Part shown: one piece after another, positions 20,321 through 29,749 of the stretch
How positions within the stretch are numbered: position 1 is the first letter of the stretch
Layout of the letters: each line of letters opens with the position of its first letter
NCBI GenBank assembly: GCA_045345765.1
Contig: CP148265.1
Span: 2,976,001 to 3,040,000, forward strand
Reading direction: 5' to 3'
Origin: JAOARY01 sp045345765
GTDB taxonomy: Bacteria; Bacillota; Clostridia; Peptostreptococcales; Peptostreptococcaceae
Length of the DNA stretch: 64,000 nucleotides
Translations under genes and position numbers: made by a program
Notes under the pieces: generated by a model
Database searches by the model: none
Told to the model about the DNA's origin: nothing
What the model saw: only the letters and a program-made list of their open reading frames with translations

Positions 20321-20564
20321 CAAAAAACCTCCTGAATATTAAATGTCAAAAACATTTAATTAATAATTTTTTTATTTGTTTTAAATAGATAAAAGATTGT
20401 TCTATATATCATACTATATAATATATAAAAAGTCGATTTAATACATAGATATTTAATAAAACTGTAAAATAACAAAATTTTTATTAAATTAGAGTAAGAT
20501 AGGATTTATATGATTTTTAGATACTAAAGGGGGTAAAAAATAAGTAAGACATTATGGAGGTGTT

Positions 20565-21041
20565 ATGATGAAAAGATTAGCAAAAGAAATAATGAGAAGA
20601 GATATAAGTTTTATAAAAAAAGAAGCTAAGGTTGATTATATATTAAAAAAAATGAAATCAAGTGATTTAAAAATATTAATGGTTATAGATGATTATAATC
20701 ATCCTATAGGCATAATAACTGACACAGATATTTTATTTAAAGAGGCTGATTTGGATTTTCCAAATACATATTCTCTTTTAGGATCTATAATATTTACCAA
20801 TTTGTCAGAGACTAAGGAGTACAAAGAAAAATTAAGAAAAGAAGTTGCTATAGATGCTAATAATTTAATGAGCAAGAATTTGATTATGGGGGATATAAAT
20901 TCTACTGTTCATGATATTTGTAATTTGATGATTAATAATAAAGTTAGCCATATTCCTATTATCAATGATGAAAATGAAGTTATTGGAATTGTGACTAAAA
21001 AAGAAATTATAGAAATAATAATAGACAATTATTTTGATTAA
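20565..21041 (+). CDS. CBS-domain pair protein
   Basis: 158 aa made of two CBS motifs. The first spans residues about 1-60 (IMRRDISFIKKEAKVDYILKKM and PIGIITDTDIL), the second about 95-155 (LMSKNLIMGDINSTVHDICNLM and VIGIVTKKEIIEI), separated by an inserted helical segment. Such pairs usually sense adenosine nucleotides. The start could be either of two adjacent ATGs; the second at 20568 has better spacing from GGAGG. It lies 42 bases before the large sensor kinase and may be its first operon partner. Confidence 0.8.
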   Translation: MMKRLAKEIMRRDISFIKKEAKVDYILKKMKSSDLKILMVIDDYNHPIGIITDTDILFKEADLDFPNTYSLLGSIIFTNLSETKEYKEKLRKEVAIDANNLMSKNLIMGDINSTVHDICNLMINNKVSHIPIINDENEVIGIVTKKEIIEIIIDNYFD

Positions 21042-21083
21042 AAATTATCTAAATTAAGGAGATTTTTTAAAAGAGGTGTTTGT

Positions 21084-24000
21084 ATGAAAAATAAAAAATA
21101 TATTTTATTTTTATTTTTTATTTCGTTTTTACTATTAACATGTTATTCATATTCTGAGGATGTAGAGAATATTGAAAATAAAACCCTGAAAATTGCATAT
21201 GCTAGGGATTTATATCCATATCATTTTACAAATGATTTTGGTAAGGCGGATGGAATATTAAATGATTATTGGAAATTATGGGCAAAAAAAATGGGTGTAA
21301 ATATTGAATTTGTAGCAAGTACATGGGATGAATCTCTTTTGAATGTAAAAAATAAAAAAGCAGACATACATGCAGGTTGTTTTTATACTAAGGAAAGAGA
21401 TGAATATTTAGATTATGCGAATAGGTTAAAAGAATCTCGTACTTTTGTTTTTTATGATAAAACTCTAAATATAGAGTCTATAAAAGATTTAAAAGCATTT
21501 AAATTAGGAGTTGTAAAAGGGGATTACGCAGAGTCTTATGCAAAAAATGTTTTGGATGATGTTGCGATTAAAGTATATGATAATTATGATGTTTTAATGC
21601 TTGGAATTAATAATGGAGAAATAAAAGCTTTTATAATGGAAGATTTAACAGGAATGTATTTTTTAAACAAATACAATTTAGCTCAAGAATATAAATATAA
21701 CAGTAAAGATATATTATATAGTAACCCTTACTATGCAGCAGTAAAAGAAGGAGATAAGGAATTACTTGAGCTTGTAAAAAAAGGTATGGGGCTTATAACC
21801 GAAGAAGAAAAAATTCAAATAGAAAGAAAATGGTTAACTTATAAGAGCGTAAATAACGATAACCTTATAATTTCTTGTCCAAGGGATTATGCTCCAATGT
21901 CATTTATAGATGAGAAAGGAAATCCTAAAGGATTTTTAATAGATTTTTGGAATTTATGGTCATTTAAAACGGGTTATGATGTTGAATTTTATATAACTGA
22001 TTTTGAAGATTCATTAAATGTACTTAAAGATAGAACTGTAGACATCCAGGCGGGTTTAATAGAAGATGAAAATAAAAATCAGTTTTTAGATTTTTCAAAT
22101 AAGATATATGAAGTAAAAACTAAAGTTTTTTATAATCCTAATTTGATAGGTGTAGATAGTATAGAAGATTTAATAGGGAAAAAAATAGGTACGGTTAGAG
22201 GCTCATATCAAGAAAATTATATATCTAAAAATTATTCATATTTAGATATATTATCTTTTGATAGTACAAAATCTATGCTAGATTCAGGGTTTAACAATCT
22301 AATAGATGCCTTTATTGAAGAAAGTGTGGCTGTTAAAGTTAAGACTGTACAAAAAGAAGGTAAGGTTTACTTTAGAGAATTAAAAGAGCCAACACTTACA
22401 AATCAATTGAAAGCAGGCGTTTTAAAGGGTAGATATGAGCTTTTAGATAAAATAAATGATGGAATAAATAAAATAAGTATTGAGGAATTTAGAGAATTAG
22501 AAGAAGAATGGATTTTAGATGAAAAAGATAGAATTTATAATAAAAAAAATGAAATATATTTAAACTCAGAAGAAAAAGAATGGTTAAAAAACAATAATAT
22601 AATAAAATTGGGAAGTAGTTTTGATTTACCACCATTTGAATTTTTAGATGCAAATGAAGAATTTAGTGGAATAGGAATAGATTTTGTGAATTATATAGCT
22701 GATAAATTAAAAATAAATGTGAAAATGATAAAGGGGAGTAGTTGGCCAGATATTTATAAATCAATTGTAAATAAGGAATTAGATTTAGCACCTGTTATGA
22801 AAAAAACAAAAGAAAGAGAAGCTTATTTTGAATTTACAAAACCGTTAATTGCAATTAAGAATTTAGCCGTTACAGGAAAGAATCTTGGAGATATAAAAAC
22901 AGTAAAAGATTTAAAAAATTTAACGGTAGCAATAGAAGATGATTATTATAAAGAAGATTATTTAAGAAGTCTAAAAGATGTTGAAATTTTAGAAGTGGAC
23001 AATGTTTTATCAGCGCTATTAGCGATATCTGTTGGAAAAGCAGATGTGTATATAGGAAATGAAGAGAGTATACTATATCATATAAGAAAAAATTCTATTC
23101 CAAATCTTAAAGTAAATGAATATGAAGATTTAGATGATTTTGATATAAGAATAGGATTTAGAAAAGATTATGGAATATTAAGAGATATTTTTGATAAGGT
23201 ATTAGATGCAATGAGTGAAGAAGAAAAAATAGATATAATATCTAAATATATAGAAACAAAAGAGATAGCGGAAGAATTTTTAACAAAAGAGGAAAAAGAT
23301 TATTTATTAAATACAAAGACAATAAGAATTGGAATTGACAGAAATTGGCCTCCGTTTGAGTTTGTAAATTTAAATAATACTTATGATGGAATAGGTGCAG
23401 ATTATGTAAGAAAGATAAAAGAAGATTTGAAATTAAATATAGAAGTCATAAAAGATAAAGAATGGAATAAAATAATTGAAATGGCTAAAAAGGGAGAAGT
23501 GGATATTTTGCCCGCTGTTGTGAAAACTCCTGGAAGAACAGAGTTTTTAAATTTTACAAAACCTTATCTAAAAACACCTGTAGTAATTGCTACTAGGGAT
23601 GATGTTTCAATTATTCCAGAAATGAAAGATCTTAAGAATCTAAGAATTGTTCTTATAAAGGATTATTTTATTGATGAATATTTAAAAAGAGATTATCCGG
23701 ATTTTAACTATATATATGTTAAAGACATTGATGAAGCGTTAAAAAAGATTTCAAATAAACAGGCTGATGCTTTTTTAGGAAATATATTAGCGATAAATTA
23801 TTCTATTAAAAAAAATGATCTTAAAAATATAAAAGTTTCAGGTTTTACAGATTATAATTTTGAACTTGCGATTGGTGTTAAGAAAGATAACCAATTATTA
23901 CTAGGAATATTAAATAAATCACTTGAAAATATATCAACAGCAGAAAAAGAAGCTATAAAAAATTATTGGTTAAACACTTCGCCTCAAGATGGAGTAAATT

Positions 24001-26321
24001 GGGATAGAGTTGGCAAATATATAGTATTATTAGTATTATTTATAGGTTTTATATTCATGATTATAATACTTTGGAATAAGAGATTGAAAGAAGAAATAGA
24101 AGAACGAAAGCAAATGGAAAAAGAGCTAGTTAAAGCTAAAGAACGTGCAGATATAGGAAGTAGGACAAAATCTGAATTTTTAGCTAATATGTCACATGAA
24201 ATAAGAACACCAATGAATGCGGTAATAGGAATGACACATTTACTTTCAAATACAAATTTGAACCAAAAGCAAAGGGATTATCTAAAAAAAATAAATCAAT
24301 CAGCATATACTTTATTAGGTATTATCAATGATATTTTAGATTTTTCAAAGATTGAAGTGGGTAAATTAGAAATTGAAAAAATTAAATTTAACATAGAAGA
24401 TGTATTAGAAAATATATCTAATATAATAGGAGTAAAGGCAAAGGATAAAAATATTGAGCTTATTATAGATAAAGATAGGTATTTACCAACCAATTTAGTA
24501 GGAGATCCTTTAAGAATCGGTCAAGTCATATTAAATATAGCTAATAATGCTGTTAAATTCACAAAAAAAGGTGAAATAATAATAAAAGTATTTGTTAAAG
24601 AAAAATATGAAGATAGAATAATAATTGGAATTTTGATTAGTGATACAGGTATTGGAATGAGTAAAGAACAGGCAAATAGAATATTTAATCCTTTTACGCA
24701 ATCTGATACTTCTACAACTAGAAAATATGGAGGAACTGGCTTAGGTCTTAGTATTACAAAAAAATTAGTAGAACTTATGGGTGGAAATATAAAATTAGAA
24801 ACTCAGTTAGGAAGAGGTTCAGAATTTGAAATTACCCTAGAATTAGAATATGTAAAAAATAGTGAAAGTATATACAAATATAATAATAAAGGATTAGAAG
24901 AATTGAAGGTATTGGTTGTTGATGATAATTTTACAACATTAGAGGTTTTAAAATCTTATATAGAAGATTTTGGTATGGATGTAATGCTTGTTATGTCTGG
25001 GGAAGAAGGATTAATAGAAGTTGAAAAAAACAATTATGATTTGATTTTATTGGATTGGAAACTTAAAGGGATGAATGGTCTTGAAACTGCTAAAATTCTA
25101 AAACAAAGAAAAGTAAAATCAAAAATTGCGATAATAACATCATTTGGAAAAGAATCAATAATAAAAGAATCAGAAAAACTTAATTTAGATGGTTTTATAT
25201 TAAAACCAATAAATCAATCGACATTGTTTAATTTTATGAAACGAATTTTATTTGAACAAGATGATAGTAGTATAGAGATTATAGATTCGAAAGAAAATTC
25301 TAAATTCTTAAGCGGTAAAAATATATTGTTAGTTGAAGATAATAAAATAAATCAAGAAGTAGCAAAAGAAATTTTAGAAAATTCAGGTGCAAATGTATTT
25401 GTAAAAGAAAATGGAAAAGAAGCATATGAAGAACTTCTTGTAAATAAAAATTATGATGTAGTTTTGATGGATATACAAATGCCAGTTATGGATGGTTATG
25501 AATCCACAATGGAAATAAGACAAGAAAAAGATTTGGAAGATATTCCAATAATTGCAATGACGGCAGATGTTATGAAAGGTGTAGAAGAAAAATGCAAGGA
25601 AGTTGGAATGAATGATTATATTTCAAAACCAATAGATGTAGAAGAAGTATTTTTAAAATTGAAAAAATGGCTGAATATAAAAGGTGAGATGGTCATTGAA
25701 GATAAGGGTAGATTTAATATGGATTTTAAAACTTTAGATTATGAAAATTCGCTTAAACGATTTGGAGGAAATAAGGGATTTTATTTGAAGCTACTAAAAG
25801 ATTTTTCTAGAGAATATGAAGAATTTGACTCATATGTTGAAAATAAAATAAAAGAAGAAATAGATGAAGATTTTATTAGGTATTTTCACTCATTAAAAGG
25901 TGTTTTAGGAACTATAGGTGCAAATGAGATATATGATGCAGCTGCTGATGTAGAAGATGCATTAAAAAAGAAATCAAAAGAAGATTTGATAGAAACTATA
26001 GATATATTGTCTTCAAAAATAAAAGAGCTTATTGAGGAAATAAAATTAAATTCCAAGGAAAATAAAACAAATAATTTAAAGAAAAATAAAATAAGTGATG
26101 AAGAGTTATTAAAGAGAATACATGAACTTAAAGAGTATTTAACAAAGAGAAGACCAAAACAGACAATAGAGATTATAAAAGAATTAAATACTTTTGAAAT
26201 GGATGAGGATACTAGTTATTATTTTGAAACTCTAGAACTATATGCAGAAAAATATAAATTTAAAGGTGCGCTAAAAGAAGTAGAAAAAATAGTAAATCAC
26301 TTAGAGAAAAAAGGTGTTTAA
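21084..26321 (+). CDS. BvgS-type hybrid sensor histidine kinase with four periplasmic-binding domains
   Basis: 1745 aa. A signal peptide/anchor (1-25) precedes four tandem SBP_bac_3 (amino-acid-binding-protein-like) sensor domains beginning near residues 32, 259, 506 and 745. One membrane helix follows (about 977-996, IVLLVLFIGFIFMIIILW). Then come a HisKA domain with phospho-acceptor His1038 in MSHEIRTP, an HATPase domain (DTGIGM, GGTGLGL; about 1140-1255), receiver 1 (about 1274-1390, Asp in LLDWKLKG), receiver 2 (about 1411-1525, Asp in LMDIQMPVMDG) and an Hpt domain with His in FHSLKG near 1601. It can therefore run an internal His-Asp-His relay. The HD-GYP regulator starts 2 bases after its stop and is the likely output. 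BvgS-like kinases usually have two such sensors; four is large. Confidence 0.95.
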   Translation: MKNKKYILFLFFISFLLLTCYSYSEDVENIENKTLKIAYARDLYPYHFTNDFGKADGILNDYWKLWAKKMGVNIEFVASTWDESLLNVKNKKADIHAGCFYTKERDEYLDYANRLKESRTFVFYDKTLNIESIKDLKAFKLGVVKGDYAESYAKNVLDDVAIKVYDNYDVLMLGINNGEIKAFIMEDLTGMYFLNKYNLAQEYKYNSKDILYSNPYYAAVKEGDKELLELVKKGMGLITEEEKIQIERKWLTYKSVNNDNLIISCPRDYAPMSFIDEKGNPKGFLIDFWNLWSFKTGYDVEFYITDFEDSLNVLKDRTVDIQAGLIEDENKNQFLDFSNKIYEVKTKVFYNPNLIGVDSIEDLIGKKIGTVRGSYQENYISKNYSYLDILSFDSTKSMLDSGFNNLIDAFIEESVAVKVKTVQKEGKVYFRELKEPTLTNQLKAGVLKGRYELLDKINDGINKISIEEFRELEEEWILDEKDRIYNKKNEIYLNSEEKEWLKNNNIIKLGSSFDLPPFEFLDANEEFSGIGIDFVNYIADKLKINVKMIKGSSWPDIYKSIVNKELDLAPVMKKTKEREAYFEFTKPLIAIKNLAVTGKNLGDIKTVKDLKNLTVAIEDDYYKEDYLRSLKDVEILEVDNVLSALLAISVGKADVYIGNEESILYHIRKNSIPNLKVNEYEDLDDFDIRIGFRKDYGILRDIFDKVLDAMSEEEKIDIISKYIETKEIAEEFLTKEEKDYLLNTKTIRIGIDRNWPPFEFVNLNNTYDGIGADYVRKIKEDLKLNIEVIKDKEWNKIIEMAKKGEVDILPAVVKTPGRTEFLNFTKPYLKTPVVIATRDDVSIIPEMKDLKNLRIVLIKDYFIDEYLKRDYPDFNYIYVKDIDEALKKISNKQADAFLGNILAINYSIKKNDLKNIKVSGFTDYNFELAIGVKKDNQLLLGILNKSLENISTAEKEAIKNYWLNTSPQDGVNWDRVGKYIVLLVLFIGFIFMIIILWNKRLKEEIEERKQMEKELVKAKERADIGSRTKSEFLANMSHEIRTPMNAVIGMTHLLSNTNLNQKQRDYLKKINQSAYTLLGIINDILDFSKIEVGKLEIEKIKFNIEDVLENISNIIGVKAKDKNIELIIDKDRYLPTNLVGDPLRIGQVILNIANNAVKFTKKGEIIIKVFVKEKYEDRIIIGILISDTGIGMSKEQANRIFNPFTQSDTSTTRKYGGTGLGLSITKKLVELMGGNIKLETQLGRGSEFEITLELEYVKNSESIYKYNNKGLEELKVLVVDDNFTTLEVLKSYIEDFGMDVMLVMSGEEGLIEVEKNNYDLILLDWKLKGMNGLETAKILKQRKVKSKIAIITSFGKESIIKESEKLNLDGFILKPINQSTLFNFMKRILFEQDDSSIEIIDSKENSKFLSGKNILLVEDNKINQEVAKEILENSGANVFVKENGKEAYEELLVNKNYDVVLMDIQMPVMDGYESTMEIRQEKDLEDIPIIAMTADVMKGVEEKCKEVGMNDYISKPIDVEEVFLKLKKWLNIKGEMVIEDKGRFNMDFKTLDYENSLKRFGGNKGFYLKLLKDFSREYEEFDSYVENKIKEEIDEDFIRYFHSLKGVLGTIGANEIYDAAADVEDALKKKSKEDLIETIDILSSKIKELIEEIKLNSKENKTNNLKKNKISDEELLKRIHELKEYLTKRRPKQTIEIIKELNTFEMDEDTSYYFETLELYAEKYKFKGALKEVEKIVNHLEKKGV

Positions 26322-26323
26322 TA

Positions 26324-27409
26324 ATGGATATAAAAAATTCTAAAATATTAATAGTTGATGATACAAAGTCAAATATAGATATATTGTTAGAATCTCTTGG
26401 GATGACATATGACATATTTGTAGCTATGAATGGAGAAGAAGCTTTGGAAGCTGTAAGAGAAGAACTTCCAGATTTGATACTTTTGGATGTCATGATGCCA
26501 GTTATGGATGGCTACGAAGTTTGTAAAATTTTAAAAAAAAATGAAAGAACTAAAGAGATTCCTATAATTTTTTTATCTGCAATAAAAAATATACAAGATA
26601 AGACTAAAGCTTTTGAACTTGGTGCAGTTGACTATATAACAAAACCTTTTGAAATAACAGAATTAAAAGCCAGAGTAAAAAACCACTTAGAGCTTAAATT
26701 TGCAAAAATAATGTTAAAAAATCAAAAGGATAACTTGGCTAAATTGGTAAAAGAAAGGACTAAAGAGCTTTTAAAAACAAGATCTGCTATGATATATTCA
26801 TTAGCAGCTCTTGCTGAAACTAGAGATGTTGAAACTGGAGAACATATAAAAAGAACTCAGTATTATATGAAATTACTCGCATTAACACTTAGAAAAATGA
26901 ATGTTTATGCGGATTATTTAACTGATGAAACAATAGAACTCCTGTTTGAATCAGCACCTCTTCATGATATTGGAAAAGTAGGAGTTCCTGATAATATATT
27001 ATTGAAGAAAGGAAAATTGACAAAAGAAGAGTTTGAAATAATGAAAAAACATACTATTTATGGAATGAAAGCTATTGAAACAGCTGAAAGAGAGCTTGGA
27101 AAGAATTCGTTTTTAAGATTGGCAAAAGAAATTGCATATACACATCATGAAAAATGGAATGGAACAGGGTATCCAAGAGCTTTAAAAGGAGAAAATATTC
27201 CTATTTCAGGGAGAATGATGGCTATTGTAGATGTGTATGATGCACTTATAAGTGAGAGAGTTTATAAAGAAGCGTATACACATGAAAAATCAAAAAATTT
27301 AATAATAAAAGAAAAAGGTAAACATTTTGATCCCCTTATTGTAGAAGCGTTCTTGAAATGTGAAGAAGAATTATATAATATAAAGGAGAAGTTTAATAAA
27401 AATAAATAG
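26324..27409 (+). CDS. Response regulator with HD-GYP cyclic-di-GMP phosphodiesterase domain
   Basis: 361 aa. The receiver domain (1-125) has the acidic pair in IVDDTKSN, phospho-site Asp in LLDVMMPVMDGYE and Lys in ITKPF. A helical linker leads to the HD-GYP domain (about 155-350), where HDIGKVGVPD (H and D about 213-214) and HHEKWNGTGYP (about 272-282) supply the metal ligands and the GYP signature. HD-GYP proteins degrade c-di-GMP. It overlaps the kinase operon (2-base gap), so phosphorylation by that kinase is very likely. With the GGDEF protein at 46.1 kb, the window encodes both synthesis and breakdown of c-di-GMP. Confidence 0.95.
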   Translation: MDIKNSKILIVDDTKSNIDILLESLGMTYDIFVAMNGEEALEAVREELPDLILLDVMMPVMDGYEVCKILKKNERTKEIPIIFLSAIKNIQDKTKAFELGAVDYITKPFEITELKARVKNHLELKFAKIMLKNQKDNLAKLVKERTKELLKTRSAMIYSLAALAETRDVETGEHIKRTQYYMKLLALTLRKMNVYADYLTDETIELLFESAPLHDIGKVGVPDNILLKKGKLTKEEFEIMKKHTIYGMKAIETAERELGKNSFLRLAKEIAYTHHEKWNGTGYPRALKGENIPISGRMMAIVDVYDALISERVYKEAYTHEKSKNLIIKEKGKHFDPLIVEAFLKCEEELYNIKEKFNKNK

Positions 27410-27420
27410 GGGGTTTTGGT

Positions 27421-28140
27421 ATGTTGAAATGTGTAGGAATATCTGGTAGTCTGCATATTGATGATAATGGTTTGTTTGGAAGTAATGAATATAGTTATTC
27501 AAACAAAGATTATATTGATGCAGTTTTAAAATTAGGTTTGATGCCAGTTATATTACCGATATGTAAAGATGAAAAGATAATAGCGGAACAGATAAAAAAA
27601 GTAGATGCAATAATATTACAAGGGGGACATGATGTAAATCCACTTTTGTTTAATGAAGAACCAAAAAGAAATTTAGGAAAAACGTTGAAAGATAGAGATT
27701 TTTATGATCTAAAACTTATAGAATTTGCAATTAGAAATAATAAACCTATTTTGGGGATTTGTAGAGGTTTACAAATTTTAAATGTTTATTTTGGAGGATC
27801 ATTGTATCAAGATATAAATGAAAATGAGGATTTTGATATAAAACATTTGCAAGAAGAACCAACATATGAGCCTACACATAGTGTTTTTTCTAAGAAGGGG
27901 AGTTTAATGAAAAAAAAAATAGGTGATAAATTTTTAGTAAATTCATTTCATCATATGGCAATAAAAGATATTGCAAAAAATTTTAAAATAGCAGCAGTTT
28001 CTAAAGATGGAATAATAGAGGCGATTGAGGATGCGGATAATAAAATTCTTGCAGTTCAATGGCATCCAGAAATGTTAATAAAAAATTCATCTAAAATGAT
28101 TAAAATATTTGAACACTTAAAGGATGAGTATTATAATTAG
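27421..28140 (+). CDS. Class I glutamine amidotransferase-like peptidase C26 (gamma-glutamyl hydrolase type)
   Basis: 239 aa, PuuD/peptidase C26 family. The nucleophile Cys is in GICRGLQILNVYFGGSLYQD (about 117-136) and the catalytic His/Glu in VQWHPE (about 216-221). HDVNPLLF and NSFHHMAIKDI are typical of gamma-glutamyl-GABA hydrolase-type enzymes, which cleave gamma-glutamyl amides. The exact substrate is unknown. It follows the HD-GYP gene by 11 bases with AGGGGG, so it may be read from the signalling operon, an unusual pairing. Confidence 0.88.
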   Translation: MLKCVGISGSLHIDDNGLFGSNEYSYSNKDYIDAVLKLGLMPVILPICKDEKIIAEQIKKVDAIILQGGHDVNPLLFNEEPKRNLGKTLKDRDFYDLKLIEFAIRNNKPILGICRGLQILNVYFGGSLYQDINENEDFDIKHLQEEPTYEPTHSVFSKKGSLMKKKIGDKFLVNSFHHMAIKDIAKNFKIAAVSKDGIIEAIEDADNKILAVQWHPEMLIKNSSKMIKIFEHLKDEYYN

Positions 28141-28158
28141 ATATTATTTAATATAAAA

Positions 28159-28203
28159 TAAAAGGAATCTCAATGCAAATATGCATTTTGAGATTCCTTT
28201 TTA
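28159..28203. terminator. Bidirectional terminator
   Basis: Long stem AAAAGGAATCTCAA / TTGAGATTCCTTTT with T tracts on both sides, between convergent genes. Confidence 0.9.
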
Positions 28204-28728
28204 TTTTGTAAGTATAGTTATTATATCACTTATAGATGAACCTTGCTTTATCTTATACTCCCCCACTTTTAGTGAGTTTTCTAAATTTTTATTTTTAAGT
28301 AATTTTAAAAATTCGTCTTTAGAGGATATTATATTTTGTTCATAGAGTTCATTAGCAACTTTAGAAGCTGTAGAGCCACTTTTTAAATTATAACTAAAAA
28401 TTGAATTTGTAGAAGTATCATTAGAATTATTTTGAGAACTTTGATCAGAATTAGAGTTACTATTGGAATTATAATGAGAACTGTTATCAATTTTTATATC
28501 ATTATTGGAATTAGATTCAGATTTGTGATTATTCTTATTTGAAATTTGTTCTTCTATTTCGTTATTTATATTGTTTATAATATTACTTGATTGTTTTGTA
28601 TCTTGAGTTTTTTGTAAATTGAATATTCCGTAAAAATGAATACTTAAAACAAAGCACATTATAACAAGAACAAAGAATGCTAATAATAAATCACTAATAT
28701 CGTAGATAAAATCCTTTATAATTTTCAT
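28201..28728 (-). CDS. Membrane-anchored protein with MltG/YceG-like terminal segment
   Basis: 175 aa. An N-terminal membrane helix (about 12-34), then a low-complexity linker of about 60 residues made mostly of Ser, Asn and Asp, then a C-terminal domain of about 60 residues (SGSTASKVANELYEQNIISSKDEFLKLL...LKVGEYKIKQGSSISDIITIL). This last part matches the small LysM-like N-terminal subdomain of endolytic transglycosylase MltG, but the catalytic domain is absent. It may bind peptidoglycan or act as a non-catalytic partner. An AGGAGGTG site precedes the ATG. Confidence 0.7.
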   Translation of the reverse strand: MKIIKDFIYDISDLLLAFFVLVIMCFVLSIHFYGIFNLQKTQDTKQSSNIINNINNEIEEQISNKNNHKSESNSNNDIKIDNSSHYNSNSNSNSDQSSQNNSNDTSTNSIFSYNLKSGSTASKVANELYEQNIISSKDEFLKLLKNKNLENSLKVGEYKIKQGSSISDIITILTK

Positions 28729-28888
28729 AGTATCACCTCCTAAAATATATTTAGTAAAGACTATTGTTAATTTTTATTATAACATTTAAAATAAAATTTA
28801 TGTTAGGTAATATTTAATTTAAAATAATTAAATATTGTACCAAATACATAGTGACTTTTGGTGTGTCTGAGGGTATTTATATAATAAA

Positions 28889-28917
28889 TTGATATTTTGT
28901 TTTGACTAAATTATAAT
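28889..28917 (+). promoter_or_regulatory. Sigma-A promoter of the HEPN gene
   Basis: TTGATA and TATAAT with a 17-base spacer. The predicted start of transcription (about 28924) lies within the ribosome binding site, so the leader would be only about 9 bases. Confidence 0.6.
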
Positions 28918-28932
28918 AATAGAGGTGGTAAT

Positions 28933-29733
28933 ATGGGAAGCATAGATCCAAAAAATGAATTTTTAATAACACATTTGATAGAAAGGTACAGCTATGATGG
29001 TGCACAATCGCTCTTAAAAGATTTAAAAATTGATAATGTGGATTTATATTATTTAGTAAGTTCCTGTAAATATGCAAGTAATTTTGATTTTGAAACCTCA
29101 TTAGAAATGTTAGAAAAAATGTCTTCTAAAGTTAAAAATAGTAAAAAAATAAAAAAAATAAAAAATAATTTATTAGATTTAATTGAAGGAAATCCAGAAA
29201 TCATATTAGAAGAATTTATAGAAAATATTAAAATAAAGGTTAAGAAGGATGAATATATAGACTTTTTAGGACGTGCATACAGATTTAAGGAAGCAATACT
29301 AAAATATATTTTTATAAAAAATGAGATGAGTAAAAAAGATGTATCGTTGTTAAGTAGTAAGGTATCTAAAAGAAATATTTTAAAAACACTTAAAAGGGAT
29401 TTTAAAATATATACAAATAATTTAAGTTATGGTTTGACTATATATATAAATAAAAGAATGGGAAGAAAAAAAAGCATAAGAAATGTACTTGTTATTTTAA
29501 ATAGCGAAAAGATGGAAAATTTAATGAGATTAAGGCACGAATCACCTGTTGGCCATGGTTTTAAAGGGGTTAGCAAACAGGATATTGAGGAGATTTATGA
29601 TAGTCCCAAAGAAGTAATTAACGATTTTGTAAAGGTTTGTGGATATTTAGATATTGATATAAAGTACAATAAGTACGATAATATAAATGAGTCCATAAAA
29701 GATTTATTATACAAATATACATTTAAAATTTAA
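28933..29733 (+). CDS. HEPN-domain protein resembling the C-terminal half of Csm6, without CARF
   Basis: 266 aa. Near the C-terminus LRHESPVGHGFKGVS contains R201-x6-H208 followed by GF, the RNase signature of HEPN domains as seen in Csm6-type CRISPR ancillary nucleases. The first about 100 residues (LIERYSYDGAQSLLKDL, CKYASNFDFETSLEML) look like the helical linker that in Csm6 joins the cyclic-oligoadenylate-sensing CARF domain to HEPN. Here the protein begins directly with that linker, and GAGGTGG before the ATG confirms the start, so CARF is missing rather than overlooked. No cas gene or CRISPR array is in the window. Signal peptidase I follows after 16 bases. RNase activity is inference. 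Confidence 0.65.
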   Translation: MGSIDPKNEFLITHLIERYSYDGAQSLLKDLKIDNVDLYYLVSSCKYASNFDFETSLEMLEKMSSKVKNSKKIKKIKNNLLDLIEGNPEIILEEFIENIKIKVKKDEYIDFLGRAYRFKEAILKYIFIKNEMSKKDVSLLSSKVSKRNILKTLKRDFKIYTNNLSYGLTIYINKRMGRKKSIRNVLVILNSEKMENLMRLRHESPVGHGFKGVSKQDIEEIYDSPKEVINDFVKVCGYLDIDIKYNKYDNINESIKDLLYKYTFKI

Positions 29734-29749
29734 AGGAGATGAAGCACAT

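Noticed and set aside
28933..29733. Part of a type III CRISPR locus
   Set aside because: No repeat-spacer array, Cas10, Csm or Cas6 gene can be seen anywhere in the window, and the neighbours are housekeeping genes.
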